Of a stretch of 64,000 bases of DNA, positions 40,827 through 49,558 are shown one piece after another. Location: the NCBI GenBank assembly GCA_964564435.1, contig CAZMAT010000001.1, positions 248,001-312,000 of the forward strand, given 5' to 3'. This DNA is from Fermentibacter sp964564435 (GTDB taxonomy: Bacteria > Fermentibacterota > Fermentibacteria > Fermentibacterales > Fermentibacteraceae). The notes beneath the pieces were generated by a model. It searched no databases. It saw only the letters and a program-made list of their open reading frames with translations, and had not been told where the DNA came from. Position 1 is the first letter of the stretch, and each line of letters starts with the position of its first letter. Made by a program: the position numbers and the translations under genes.

Positions 40827-42492
40827 CGGGCTCCTCGAACGCGCCGCCCAGCCTGTCCTGGGCCGCGGCACCCTCGGCTGTCCCCGGGTACCTCTGGACC
40901 AGTTCCGCGGCATAGCTCTCCACCAGGCCGTCCTCCATCATGGCGGCCTCGGACGAGAGATAGGCGATCCACAGGAGCGCGGGCTCGCTGTCGAGCCTCC
41001 ATCTCGAAGAGAGCGCCCGTTCGGCGGCACTCCAGGCGGCCTCGTAATCGCCCGCGCCGTAGAGGTCCCACGCGGCCTCCAGGAGAACGGATGGCCTGGC
41101 CCTGGCGGCAGGCCCGGGCGGGAGGCCAAGCTCCTCCTCGATCCTCCCGGCAAGATCACCGGAGTCGCAGAGCGCGAGGGCCTGTTCGAGCAGCGCGATG
41201 GAGCTGTCGCGGCCAATGCCGGGATTCCCCGACTCGGAGACCAGGGCCATCGCCCGCACGCGCCCGTCGGGGCTGCCGAGCAGGGCCCTCATCTCGCTCA
41301 TGGCCAGGGAGTCCGCGCCGTATAGGTCCATCCTCTTCTCGGCGGCGAGGAACCTGAAGAGGTCACGGTCATCGGGCGAAGCCGTCTCGAGGGTATCGAT
41401 GTAGGTCTTGAGGAGCTGCAGCTCCCCCAGCCTGTCGGAGGCCAGCCTTATCCAGAGGTAGTCGCCGCTCCTGCCCGAGAGCTGCGCGAGCACCGCGAGC
41501 GCGTCGTCGAGCCTCTTCTCGCTCTCGAGCAGCAGGGCTTCCAGGTAGAGGGCCTCTGCGCCGACCTCCCTCGACATGTCGAGCTCCGCTGCATCGGCAT
41601 ACGCGTCCAGGGCCGCCTGCACGTCGCCCGCCGCCTCGGCCGCCCTCCCGGACAGCAGGGAGATGGCCGCCAGCTCGCGGTTGGTGCTGTAGGATACCCT
41701 GAGGGGGGCGAGGATGGAGACGGCGCCGGATGGGTCGCCCGCCTCTATGGATGCATCGGCCGCCGCCGTGAGAGCCCTGTAGTACCCCGCGCCCCTGCCG
41801 AACAGCCGGGCCGCCTCCAGCGCGGTCGTGACAGCGCTGTCGGGCATGCCCAGGCTCGAGAGCACCCGGCTGCGGGCGAGCTCCGTCTCCGCCATGAGGC
41901 TGTCGGAGAGGTCCATGGATTCGAGCGTGTCGAGCACCGAAGCAGCCAGGCCGGGCTCGCCGGAGAGCACCAGAGCCTCGGCCTGCCTGAGCCTGGATAT
42001 GGCGAAGAGGTCCCTGCGCTGGCCGGAGACCGCGCCGAAGGAGGCCGCCGCATCCGCATACCTGCCCAGGGCCATGGCTGCGTTCCCGATCCCGATCGTG
42101 GCCATGTCCATCATCCGGCCGTCGTCGGTCATGACCATGACGGAGGAGTAGGCCCTCATCGCCTCCTCGTAGCTGGAGGTCCCGCTCCCCGAAGTCGACC
42201 GGGATCCCAGGAGCAGGAGGGCGTCCGCGATGAGCATCTGTGCGTCGTCGGCCCAGCGGCTGTCGGGGTAGAAGGCCAGGACCTTGCCCGCACCCTCTAT
42301 CGCATCCCTCAGGTCCTGCTCCTCGCCCGCGGACGGGTTGTCAGGGTTCTGCCGGACGCTGGCCAGAGCCTCGTCGTAGGACTGGCGCGCGTTGTAGAAC
42401 GTGTTGAAATACGCGCAGCCCGAGACCAGGACGGCCAGGACCGGGACGAGGGCGCGCAGCGGCAGGCCGTCAGGGGACGAAGTCGCCGTCAA
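40819..42492 (-). CDS. TPR lipoprotein, CAYFNTFYNA type
   Basis: A 557-residue lipoprotein (VLAVLVSGC) whose mature end begins AYFNTFYNARQSYDEAL, a start I know from TPR lipoproteins of FCB-group bacteria. The rest is a run of TPR or SEL1-like helices, with repeats such as GRYADAAASFGAVSGQ, GDVQAALDAYADAAELD and GDYEAAWSAAERALSS. BamD- or YbgF-like scaffolding is a guess by shape. The TTG start has GGAGG 10 nt upstream and overlaps pyrC by 23 nt. It separates pyrC from pyrK without breaking the operon. Confidence 0.75.
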   Translation of the reverse strand: MTATSSPDGLPLRALVPVLAVLVSGCAYFNTFYNARQSYDEALASVRQNPDNPSAGEEQDLRDAIEGAGKVLAFYPDSRWADDAQMLIADALLLLGSRSTSGSGTSSYEEAMRAYSSVMVMTDDGRMMDMATIGIGNAAMALGRYADAAASFGAVSGQRRDLFAISRLRQAEALVLSGEPGLAASVLDTLESMDLSDSLMAETELARSRVLSSLGMPDSAVTTALEAARLFGRGAGYYRALTAAADASIEAGDPSGAVSILAPLRVSYSTNRELAAISLLSGRAAEAAGDVQAALDAYADAAELDMSREVGAEALYLEALLLESEKRLDDALAVLAQLSGRSGDYLWIRLASDRLGELQLLKTYIDTLETASPDDRDLFRFLAAEKRMDLYGADSLAMSEMRALLGSPDGRVRAMALVSESGNPGIGRDSSIALLEQALALCDSGDLAGRIEEELGLPPGPAARARPSVLLEAAWDLYGAGDYEAAWSAAERALSSRWRLDSEPALLWIAYLSSEAAMMEDGLVESYAAELVQRYPGTAEGAAAQDRLGGAFEEPDE

Positions 42493-43777
42493 TGTAGACC
42501 AGCCTCCTCTTCCAGACCGCTCTGACCCTTCCCCTGAGGGTCCTCCCGAAAAAGGGCGTGTTCGTGGAACGGGAGAAAGTGTTGTCCCCGGATGGGGTCC
42601 ACTCCTCGCACGGGTCGAACAGCACGGCCTCGAAAGGCCTTCCAGGCGCCAGAGACGGGCATGGGACCCCCAGGATCGAAGCCGGCCCCGTCGTGAAAAG
42701 GGAGAGCATCCGCAGCGGGCTCATCGCACCCGTCCGCCCCAGGGCGTCGAAAGTCACGGGGAGCGCTGTCTCGAGGCCGGTTATCCCGAAGGGGGCCCCG
42801 GCGAGACCGGCCTCCTTGAGCCGCGACTCGTGAGGGGCATGATCGCTCGCCACGGCATCGATCCAGCCTGCCCTGGCCCGCTCCACCAGGCCCTCCCGGT
42901 CGCGCGACGACCTGAGCGGAGGGTTCATCTTGGCGCAGGTGCCCGACCGGAGCACTTCCGATTCGTCGAGGGCCAGGTGATGAGGAGTGGCGTCGCATGT
43001 CACGCACCCCCCCCTGCCGGCGGCTTCGCGAACCAGGTCGACGCTCCGGGGCAGGGAGAGGTGCGTCAGGTGAACGCGCCCCCCGCATGCCTCTGCCGCT
43101 TCGAGGGTGAGCGAGACCGCTCCGGTCTCGCTCGAATCGGGAATGCCGGCGAGACCGAGCTCACGGGATACCGGCCCGAGATTGACGGCCCCCCCGCGGG
43201 AGAGGTCCGTGATCTCGGGGTGCTGGATGAAGACCCTCCCGGCGGCGCCGGTGGCGGTCATGGCTTCCGCGAGCAGCGCGGGATCGAGCACCGGAGCGCC
43301 GTCGTCGCTGAAGGCGGCGGCCCCTGCCCGGGCCATTCCCCCGATGTCGGCTACCGCATCACCCTTCCGGCCCCGGGTCACGCAGCCCACGACCAGCAGA
43401 TCAGCGGTCCCGGCGAGGCGCCCCCTCTCCGCCATCTCCACGACCCTCGCTGGAGTGTCGACGGGCGGGTCGGTGTTGGGCATGGCGGCCACCCTCGTGA
43501 ATCCTCCGGCGATGGCGGCCCTCAGGCCGCTCTCCACGGTCTCAGAAGCGGTGGCCCCTGGTTCCCTGAGATGCACGTGCATGTCGGTGAGCCCGGGGAA
43601 CAGCCAGAGGCCGTCCGCATCGACCACGAAAGCATCCGGGGCCCGAGCCTCTCCGGGCTTCGAGAGGCTCGAGACGGTCCCGTCCTCGACAAGCAGGTCC
43701 GCAACTGCGTCGAAGCCGGTTGCGGGGTCGACGAGACGCCCCCCCCTCACCAGGACGGGCCGGGAGGCGTCAGTCAG
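42470..43777 (-). CDS. pyrC: Dihydroorotase
   Basis: A zinc amidohydrolase of about 435 residues that closes carbamoyl aspartate to dihydroorotate. The metal site begins FPGLTDMHVHLREPG; RVAAMPNTDPPVD, the catalytic IDAVASDHAPH and the later FGITGLETALP are all present. This is the long class I (PyrC/AllB-like) form, and the pyr neighbours favour dihydroorotase over allantoinase. The start is uncertain: a CTG at 43777 overlaps the aldolase stop by 8 nt, and the in-frame ATG at 43825 has its purine run directly against it. Confidence 0.92.
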   Translation of the reverse strand: MTDASRPVLVRGGRLVDPATGFDAVADLLVEDGTVSSLSKPGEARAPDAFVVDADGLWLFPGLTDMHVHLREPGATASETVESGLRAAIAGGFTRVAAMPNTDPPVDTPARVVEMAERGRLAGTADLLVVGCVTRGRKGDAVADIGGMARAGAAAFSDDGAPVLDPALLAEAMTATGAAGRVFIQHPEITDLSRGGAVNLGPVSRELGLAGIPDSSETGAVSLTLEAAEACGGRVHLTHLSLPRSVDLVREAAGRGGCVTCDATPHHLALDESEVLRSGTCAKMNPPLRSSRDREGLVERARAGWIDAVASDHAPHESRLKEAGLAGAPFGITGLETALPVTFDALGRTGAMSPLRMLSLFTTGPASILGVPCPSLAPGRPFEAVLFDPCEEWTPSGDNTFSRSTNTPFFGRTLRGRVRAVWKRRLVYIDGDFVP

Positions 43778-45038
43778 AGTAGTCCCTGCCGTCCGGCCCG
43801 TGCTCTCCGCCGAAGTCGGGAGCATCCTCCCTGCCGTGACCTTCGCGGGTGGCTACGATCCGCCTCTCCGGGAAGGGGTTCCAGTCACCGCGTCCGGCGA
43901 TCGCCTCGATCACGGCGGTTCCGGTCCCGATGGAGCCGAAGGCCTCGAAATACCTCAGGGCCCATTCCTCCGACTCCCTGGCGATCCTCTCCCTGATCTC
44001 GGCGGGGAGGGACATGACGAGGGAGTGGAACGGGCGGTTGAGGTTCTTGTAGTCGCCCGAGGAGCGGGAGTATCCGAGCCTGTCCGCGTGGGCCACCATC
44101 AGGTCCCAGAGTTCCGTCGTGACGCCGCGGTCGGGCCGCTTGACGTAGGAGCCGTTGTCTATGACGGCGTTGCCGCTCGCGGGGTCCATCTCGATGCCGA
44201 ACACGATGTTCTGCCAGAGCGTGCCCACGTTGCCCTTGTGGATGCCGTACTCCCTGAAGTGCCCCACCTTGTCGAGGGGGGTACCGCTGATTCCGTGCTG
44301 AGCTATCACGCATCCGAAGGGCCCTATGGCGTCGGCGATCTCGCGGGTGCGGCCGAGGTCTATGCCTTCGCTCTCGCCCTTCGATGCATCGTAGGTTCCG
44401 TGCTTCGAGCCGTTCGAGATGGCCAGCCAGTCGGGGAAGATGCCCCAGGAGTTCAGGCCGCCGATGAAGTACTCCGCCTCCCCGACCGTGGAGAGGACCC
44501 CGGCGCCCTTGATCTCGCCCACCTCTACCTCGAGCCCGGCGTACTGCGGGATGTGCATGGCGACGTCGCGCGTGAAGGAGAGGTTCTCGAAGTCGGGATT
44601 GTGGGAGGCGTCGATGGCGACCGACGTCCAGCCCATCGAGATCGCACGCGGGATCTCACGGGCCGCGTCGTCCCTGTCGGCGCGCGACTTGACGGCGTAG
44701 TGGTCCATGTGGAGTGCGTACACGACGCCGTCGCCCAGGTCCGACGAATATGCCTGGGCGGTCTGAGGCAGGTTCTGATAGGTCACGCCGGTGTACTTCC
44801 CCTCGGACTTGGCGAGTTCGAGCATCACGAACGAGTCGGCCCTCCTGGCGGCTCTCAGTATCCCGAGCGCGCTCAGAGGGTTCCTGATGTTCGCTGCCAT
44901 GACGATGGCGTTCCTGGCGCGCGCGACCGAACAGATGTCCCTTCCGCTCACGAGGGCGCACCTCGAGTCGGGCAGGGCCGCCCTGACGTTGAGGGGCCTG
45001 AGGTCGAGCATCCTGTCGTATGTGCTGGAATCCACCAT
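43770..45038 (-). CDS. Class II fructose-bisphosphate aldolase family protein
   Basis: A 422-residue metal-dependent aldolase. The zinc/catalytic motif is YALHMDHYAVK. Others are LEVEVGEIKG, LAISNGSKHGTYDAS (His ligand) and CVIAQHGISGTPLDKV with VGTLWQNI. It is longer than standard FbaA (about 360) and resembles the long class II subtype. It should cleave fructose-1,6-bisphosphate in glycolysis, though sedoheptulose or tagatose forms are related. The C-terminal 40 residues are acidic and probably disordered (GREDAPDFGGEHGPDGRD). AAGGAAGG lies before the ATG. Confidence 0.87.
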   Translation of the reverse strand: MVDSSTYDRMLDLRPLNVRAALPDSRCALVSGRDICSVARARNAIVMAANIRNPLSALGILRAARRADSFVMLELAKSEGKYTGVTYQNLPQTAQAYSSDLGDGVVYALHMDHYAVKSRADRDDAAREIPRAISMGWTSVAIDASHNPDFENLSFTRDVAMHIPQYAGLEVEVGEIKGAGVLSTVGEAEYFIGGLNSWGIFPDWLAISNGSKHGTYDASKGESEGIDLGRTREIADAIGPFGCVIAQHGISGTPLDKVGHFREYGIHKGNVGTLWQNIVFGIEMDPASGNAVIDNGSYVKRPDRGVTTELWDLMVAHADRLGYSRSSGDYKNLNRPFHSLVMSLPAEIRERIARESEEWALRYFEAFGSIGTGTAVIEAIAGRGDWNPFPERRIVATREGHGREDAPDFGGEHGPDGRDYSD

Positions 45039-45065
45039 GATCGCCCTTCCTTGTATGATGGCAGC

Positions 45066-45093
45066 TTGACCCCGCCGGCTGGTTCGCTAATAT
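45066..45093 (+). promoter_or_regulatory. Predicted promoter for trkH-trkA
   Basis: TTGACC (45066-45071), 16-nt spacer, TAATAT (45088-45093), in the 79-nt divergent gap with the aldolase. The trkH ATG at 45118 follows with GGAGGGGGA directly upstream. Confidence 0.5.
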
Positions 45094-45117
45094 GCGGCTA
45101 TCGTTTCCGGAGGGGGA

Positions 45118-46830
45118 ATGGCGAAGGCTTCCAGGCTTCTGTCGGGGATCGCGGGGTCGGGCTGGTTCGCCCTTGCCGCCCCCGCCCTTCTCCTCGCCAG
45201 GCACGGAGCGGGGCTCGCGGAGTCGTGGAGCACGCACGCCTTCGCGACCCTGTGGCTCGTGCACCTGGCCTCCGTTCTGCTCCCGGACGGGAGGCGCCTC
45301 ACGGAGAGGATCAGGGACGACCACTGGATATCCCTGCTCCTCTGCCTGACCATCGCAGCCATGGCCTGGGCGGCCCTGGCCGGAGGCGGGCGGGACGCGG
45401 TGCTCGGGGCCCTGAGGGCAATCATACAGGTCGGGGTCAGCCTGATCTCCACCAGGATCCTCGTGCAGCGCCTCGGGGCGTTCCTCACCGACCACGTGCC
45501 GGTATGGCAGATACTGCCCATCTCCTTCGCGGCCATAATAGCGGCCGGCGCCGGCCTGCTGCTCCTGCCCGCCGCCACGGTCGACGGCGTGAGGCCGCTC
45601 GACGCCCTTTTCACGGCCACCTCCGCAGTGTGCGTGACGGGGCTCACGGTGGTGGACACGGGATCGGTCTACACCCACTTCGGACAGATCGTGATACTCG
45701 TCCTGATACAGGTGGGCGGGCTGGGGCTGATGAGCTTCTTCGCCTTCTTCGCCCTCTTCCTCGGTCACAGCGTAGGCCTCGGGCAGAGCCTGTCGATAAC
45801 GCGGGCGGTCGATGCGGAGTTCACCAGCGACGTCAAGAAGGCCATAGGCTCCATCATCGGCTGGACGGTCACGGTCGAGGCTTCCGGGGCCCTGCTCCTC
45901 TATACCGCATGGAGGCCGGTGCTCCCGGGTCTGCACAAGGCGGAACTGGCCTGGCAGGCCGTCTTCCACTCCGTGTCGGCCTTCTGCAATGCGGGCTTCA
46001 GCCTGTTCCCGAACAACCTCGAGAGCTTCAGCGGCATGCCTTCGGTGTGCCTCATCATCTCGGGCCTGATAGTCGCTGGCGGGCTGGGCTTCGCCGTCCT
46101 GACCGGCCTGGTGACCGCCGTGCTATCCACGCTAAGGGGCAGGCGGCACAACAGGCTCGACGCCCACTCGCGGCTCGTGCTACTGGTCACCGCCATCCTC
46201 ATCGCGGGGGGAACCGCCTTCGTGCTCCTGGTGGAGTGGAACGGGGCCCTGGGCGGCATGGCGCTCCCCCAGCGGGTATCCAACGCACTCCTCTGCTCCG
46301 TCACGCCGAGGACCGCCGGCTTCGACACGATCCCGATGCTCAGCCTGCATCCGGCTACGAGGCTCGCCTTCATCGCCCTCATGTTCATCGGCGCCTCGCC
46401 CGGAGGCACCGGCGGCGGAGTGAAGACCACGACCGTCGGGCTGCTGGCGTCGGCCGGCCTCTCGCTGCTGCGGAAGAGGCCCCAGCCCGAGATGTGGCAC
46501 AGGATGGTGCCCCTGCACGACCTCCAGAGGGCTGCGTTCCTCCTGTTCTCCTGCCTGCTGGTGTGTGTGGCGTCCTCCGTGCTCCTCGTCCTCTCCGAAT
46601 CGGCTTCTTCACCCAGGGGCCAGGAGGATTTCGTATTCGAGGCGGTAAGCGCTTTCGGCACGGTCGGCCTCTCCACCGGGGTGACCGGCGAATTGACCGT
46701 GGCCGGCCGCTGGATAATCATTCTCACGATGTTCACGGGCAGGGTGGGGCCCTCGGTGCTGGCGGCGCTGACCGTCAGGCCCAGGACGCTCGCCTACAGG
46801 CTCCCTGAGTGCAGGATAGGGATAGGGTAG
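45118..46830 (+). CDS. trkH: Potassium uptake channel subunit TrkH/KtrB
   Basis: A 570-residue membrane protein with the four-repeat MPM architecture of Trk/Ktr K+ transporters. Selectivity-filter-like turns are visible in each repeat: TSAVCVTGLTVVD, VSAFCNAGFSLF, VTPRTAGFDTIP and VSAFGTVGLSTG. The loop GASPGGTGGGVKTTT, typical of the intramembrane gate, is intact. An extra N-terminal 100 residues add two or three helices. It is co-transcribed with the regulatory subunit TrkA, 7 nt downstream. Confidence 0.94.
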   Translation: MAKASRLLSGIAGSGWFALAAPALLLARHGAGLAESWSTHAFATLWLVHLASVLLPDGRRLTERIRDDHWISLLLCLTIAAMAWAALAGGGRDAVLGALRAIIQVGVSLISTRILVQRLGAFLTDHVPVWQILPISFAAIIAAGAGLLLLPAATVDGVRPLDALFTATSAVCVTGLTVVDTGSVYTHFGQIVILVLIQVGGLGLMSFFAFFALFLGHSVGLGQSLSITRAVDAEFTSDVKKAIGSIIGWTVTVEASGALLLYTAWRPVLPGLHKAELAWQAVFHSVSAFCNAGFSLFPNNLESFSGMPSVCLIISGLIVAGGLGFAVLTGLVTAVLSTLRGRRHNRLDAHSRLVLLVTAILIAGGTAFVLLVEWNGALGGMALPQRVSNALLCSVTPRTAGFDTIPMLSLHPATRLAFIALMFIGASPGGTGGGVKTTTVGLLASAGLSLLRKRPQPEMWHRMVPLHDLQRAAFLLFSCLLVCVASSVLLVLSESASSPRGQEDFVFEAVSAFGTVGLSTGVTGELTVAGRWIIILTMFTGRVGPSVLAALTVRPRTLAYRLPECRIGIG

Positions 46831-46837
46831 GAGGGCC

Positions 46838-47506
46838 GTGCAGTCCGAACACAGGAAATTCGCGGTGCTGGGCCTGGGCAACTTCGGCTCCAGCCTGGCC
46901 AGGAACCTGGCGGACCTCGGGTCGGAGGTCGTCGCGGTCGACTCCGACGAGAGGAAGCTCGACGAGCTGGCCGACAAGGTCACGCTCGCGGTGTCCTTCG
47001 ACGTCACGGACGAGACCCTCCTCCGTGCCCACGGGATAGACAACGTCGACATAGCCATAGTCGCCATGGGCTCCGACTTCGGCGCCAGCGTGCTCGTGAC
47101 CACCATCCTCAGGGACATGGGGGTCACGGTCCACTCCAGGGCCACGACCCACCGGGAGGCCAGGATTCTCCGGGCGGTCGGCGCCAGCCAGATCTACATG
47201 CCCGAGAAGGACCAGGGCGAGCGGGTCGCCCGGATGCTCCAGCACGACAACGTCGAGACATATGTGCCGCTGGCCGGCGGCATCGACTTCGTGCGGGTGA
47301 AGCCCCGCGCGTCGATGATAGGCAAGTGCATAAGGGACCTCGACATAAGGCGCGCGTTCGGGGTGAACATCGCCTACATAGGCAAGCTGGAGCCCGAGGA
47401 AGGCATGAGGACCTACAGGATCCCGCTGCCCGACGACATCATCGAGCTGGGTGACGACCTGTTCATCCTGGGCGGGCGCACCGACCTGGAGAGATTCCTG
47501 ACCTGA
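46838..47506 (+). CDS. trkA: K+ uptake regulatory subunit TrkA/KtrA (RCK)
   Basis: A 222-residue peripheral subunit. RCK_N has the nucleotide-binding KFAVLGLGNFGSSLARNL and the acidic end of strand 2 (VVAVDSDERKLDELAD). The C-terminal RCK_C/TrkA_C domain (about 140-220) ends in IIELGDDLFILGGRTDLERF. One RCK unit, as in KtrA, rather than the doubled E. coli TrkA. It gates the TrkH channel in response to nucleotide or c-di-AMP. GTG start with GGAGGG 3 nt upstream. Confidence 0.93.
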   Translation: MQSEHRKFAVLGLGNFGSSLARNLADLGSEVVAVDSDERKLDELADKVTLAVSFDVTDETLLRAHGIDNVDIAIVAMGSDFGASVLVTTILRDMGVTVHSRATTHREARILRAVGASQIYMPEKDQGERVARMLQHDNVETYVPLAGGIDFVRVKPRASMIGKCIRDLDIRRAFGVNIAYIGKLEPEEGMRTYRIPLPDDIIELGDDLFILGGRTDLERFLT

Positions 47507-47544
47507 CGGTCGTATTCTTTCGCACATCGGGGGGACGGGGGCGC

Positions 47545-47566
47545 GGCAGGCCCTGCACGGGCCGCC
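47545..47566. terminator. Hairpin between convergent trkA and unknown gene
   Basis: GGC-A-GGCCC (47545-47553) pairs with GGGCC-GCC (47559-47566) with one bulged A and a 5-nt loop, in the 63-nt gap between two stop codons. It could terminate both directions; no T tract is present. Confidence 0.4.
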
Positions 47567-47569
47567 GGG

Positions 47570-48514
47570 TCAGATCTCCAGCAGAGAAGCCAGGCCGGTG
47601 GCCTCCAGGGCCATCTTGTTCTGCCGGTTCGAGGTGATGAAGAGCTTCGAACAGGCCGCCGGGGCGGGGTGCTTCTTGCACATCGAGCCAATCAGGGTCG
47701 CGAACACCTTCGGGATCCTCTCGGCCTCGGAGGGCTGGGCCTGGAGGGACAGACCCTCCTCGGTGGAATAGACAAAGGATGCCAGGCACACCTCCTTGTC
47801 CTTCAGGGTCTTGAAGACGTTCATCGCGATGTTGGAGCACTCCGGCCAGGTGGGGATCGCAGCCTCGAGCCAGGTGTTGAACGCCCCGACCAGGAGCTGG
47901 GCTTCGGATATGCCCACGGCGGCCAGGTCGCCGGTGGCTCCGGGGAAGAGGTCCGCGGTGGTCTCCGGGGGGAGCTGCCCGGTCAGGTAGGTGAGGATGT
48001 CCCTGCCCTTCATGGAGACTCCGGCGCCCCAGGCCACCTGGAGCTTCCCGCCCTCCACCGGGACGAGCGTCGACAGGCTCCCGGCCCTTATCCTGAGCAG
48101 GCCCGAATCCTCGGTTCGGCGCAGGGCCTTCAGGACCTCCATCAGGTCGCCCCTGTCGTTCTCCAGGTCCTGCAGGACCGGTTCTTCGGAGCAGCACCTC
48201 ACCAGGGAGGGCAGGGAGCCCTCCTCCACGAACCTGTAGGTGAGTGTCAGCTCCCTCTTGTCGCGCCTGAGCCAGTTGATGAACGCAGTGACGCTGGGGC
48301 CCGAGTAGCCGATTATCGTGTAGGGCCTGCCTCTGCGGAGTATCATGTAGGCGAGGGGTTCGTCGGCGTCTATCTGCCAGTAGCCGTCTCCGGCGAAGTT
48401 CCTGTCCTCGAGGGCGCCCTTCACGAGTTCGTCGAGATTGATGAACTGGAGGGGGACACGCTCCAGGAAGGTCCTGGAATACGGCAGCGCCTCCCTCGCC
48501 AGCGGCCCGCTCAT
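47570..48514 (-). CDS. Unknown protein, cytoplasmic
   Basis: A 314-residue soluble protein. Its N-terminal part (PLQFINLDELVKGALEDRNF; ADEPLAYMILRRGRPYTIIG) resembles a ligand- or effector-type alpha/beta domain. The C-terminal half is helical with several cysteines (EECSNIAMNVFK-like region, SMCKKHPAPAACSK). I recognise no family. The ATG forms a 4-nt overlap with the lepB stop, so it is translated with signal peptidase I. Confidence 0.6.
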   Translation of the reverse strand: MSGPLAREALPYSRTFLERVPLQFINLDELVKGALEDRNFAGDGYWQIDADEPLAYMILRRGRPYTIIGYSGPSVTAFINWLRRDKRELTLTYRFVEEGSLPSLVRCCSEEPVLQDLENDRGDLMEVLKALRRTEDSGLLRIRAGSLSTLVPVEGGKLQVAWGAGVSMKGRDILTYLTGQLPPETTADLFPGATGDLAAVGISEAQLLVGAFNTWLEAAIPTWPECSNIAMNVFKTLKDKEVCLASFVYSTEEGLSLQAQPSEAERIPKVFATLIGSMCKKHPAPAACSKLFITSNRQNKMALEATGLASLLEI

Positions 48515-49233
48515 CTCACCAGCCGTGCGATCCGCCCCAGGAGGGGCAGCCCGTCGCCGGGGACCCACGACCAGTAGATGCACATCGCCTCGCCCTTGAC
48601 CAGGTCCTGGTCGAGGGGGCCCCAGACCCTGCTGTCGCTGGAGTTGTCCCTGTTGTCACCCATCATGAAGACGTGCCCGGGCGGGACTATGTAGGAATCC
48701 CATTCGCGCGTCGCTCCGCGTGCGATATCCTCGAAGGCGAGGTCGGGCACCCTCCCGCGCAGGGAGGGGATGCATGCAGGCCAGGCGATGTCGAGAGGAT
48801 TTGGCGAGAACCTGTCCTGGAACTGGACGGGGAAGGCGGACGGCTCGCCGTTCACGAACAGGGTGTCGTTCCTGACGCTCACGGTGTCGCCTGCGAGCGC
48901 CACGGTGCGCTTGATGAAATCCCGGTTCATGTCCGCGGGATACCTGAAGACCAGGATGTCTCCCCTCTCGATCGTGCCCAGGGCCGGCATCAGCAGGCCC
49001 TGTTCGCCTCCCCTGAAGGAGTGCAGGGGAGGTTCCAGCCTGTCGGTCCAGGGTATGCGCTGCCCCTTGGCGGCCTTGAGGACCAGGATGTGGTCGCCCA
49101 CCAGGAGGGTGCCCTCCATGCTGGGCGACGGGATCCGGAAGCTCTCTACGACGTAGGGCCTCAGGAAGCCGAAGAAAATGATCAGCGCAAGAGCAAGCTG
49201 CAGAAACCAGTCCAGCACCTTCGCCCTCGTCAC
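48511..49233 (-). CDS. lepB: Signal peptidase I
   Basis: A 240-residue LepB that removes signal peptides. One N-terminal membrane segment (LQLALALIIFFGFLRPYVV) precedes catalytic Ser in RIPSPSMEGTLLVGD, catalytic Lys in NRDFIKRTVALAGD, and box E MMGDNRDNSSDSRVWG. The frame runs on to 49356 but that part crosses the intergenic repeats; the GTG at 49233 has GGAGGTCCCC before it. Promoter at 49264-49293. Confidence 0.95.
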   Translation of the reverse strand: MTRAKVLDWFLQLALALIIFFGFLRPYVVESFRIPSPSMEGTLLVGDHILVLKAAKGQRIPWTDRLEPPLHSFRGGEQGLLMPALGTIERGDILVFRYPADMNRDFIKRTVALAGDTVSVRNDTLFVNGEPSAFPVQFQDRFSPNPLDIAWPACIPSLRGRVPDLAFEDIARGATREWDSYIVPPGHVFMMGDNRDNSSDSRVWGPLDQDLVKGEAMCIYWSWVPGDGLPLLGRIARLVR

Positions 49234-49263
49234 GGGGACCTCCGGTATCGTTGGGATGGTCAA

Positions 49264-49293
49264 TGAATAGGGTTCGGGTGCTCTGTGCGTCAA
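49264..49293 (-). promoter_or_regulatory. Predicted lepB promoter
   Basis: Minus strand: TTGACG (49288-49293), 18-nt spacer, TATTCA (49264-49269), 30 nt before the GTG start. The -35 lies next to the large hairpin at 49297. Confidence 0.45.
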
Positions 49294-49296
49294 CAC

Positions 49297-49474
49297 GTCG
49301 AAGTGTTCCGGCTTGCCGGAACACTTCGACACATCGATGATGCAGGGCGAAGCCACTCATCATCGATCAGTCGAACCTCGTCAAACGTCGATGAGGCACT
49401 TCTCATCGACAATCTGACGAGGACCCTGGGCCTGCCGGAACACTTCGACAAGTCGATGATGTGCGGCGGAGCCG
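49297..49474. repeat. Intergenic cluster of palindromes and a direct repeat (REP-like)
   Basis: Within the 325-nt gap between lepB and mscS there are four nested dyads. (1) 49297-49311 pairs perfectly with 49316-49330: 15 bp, 4-nt loop. (2) ATCGATGATG 49333-49342 pairs with CATCATCGAT 49358-49367. (3) CCTCGTCA 49376-49383 pairs with TGACGAGG 49415-49422. (4) inside it GTCGATGAG 49387-49395 pairs with CTCATCGAC 49402-49410. The right arm of (1) recurs directly at about 49433-49450 (TGCCGGAACACTTCGACA), followed again by TCGATGATG. I see no gene here. Confidence 0.75.
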
Positions 49475-49507
49475 CATATCACAGACACCCCGTATCCCGG
49501 GGCATTA

Positions 49508-49537
49508 TTGACAAATGGTGAACACCGGCACAATCAT
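49508..49537 (+). promoter_or_regulatory. Predicted mscS promoter
   Basis: TTGACA (49508-49513, perfect -35), 18-nt spacer, AATCAT (49532-49537, weak -10). The start codon follows 22 nt later with GGAGGG. Confidence 0.4.
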
Positions 49538-49558
49538 GCGCCCGGAGGGATGCCCTGC

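Noticed and set aside
43107..46808. 1233-codon open frame on the plus strand
   Set aside because: Shadow across pyrC, the aldolase and trkH, all of which have clear catalytic or filter motifs in other frames.
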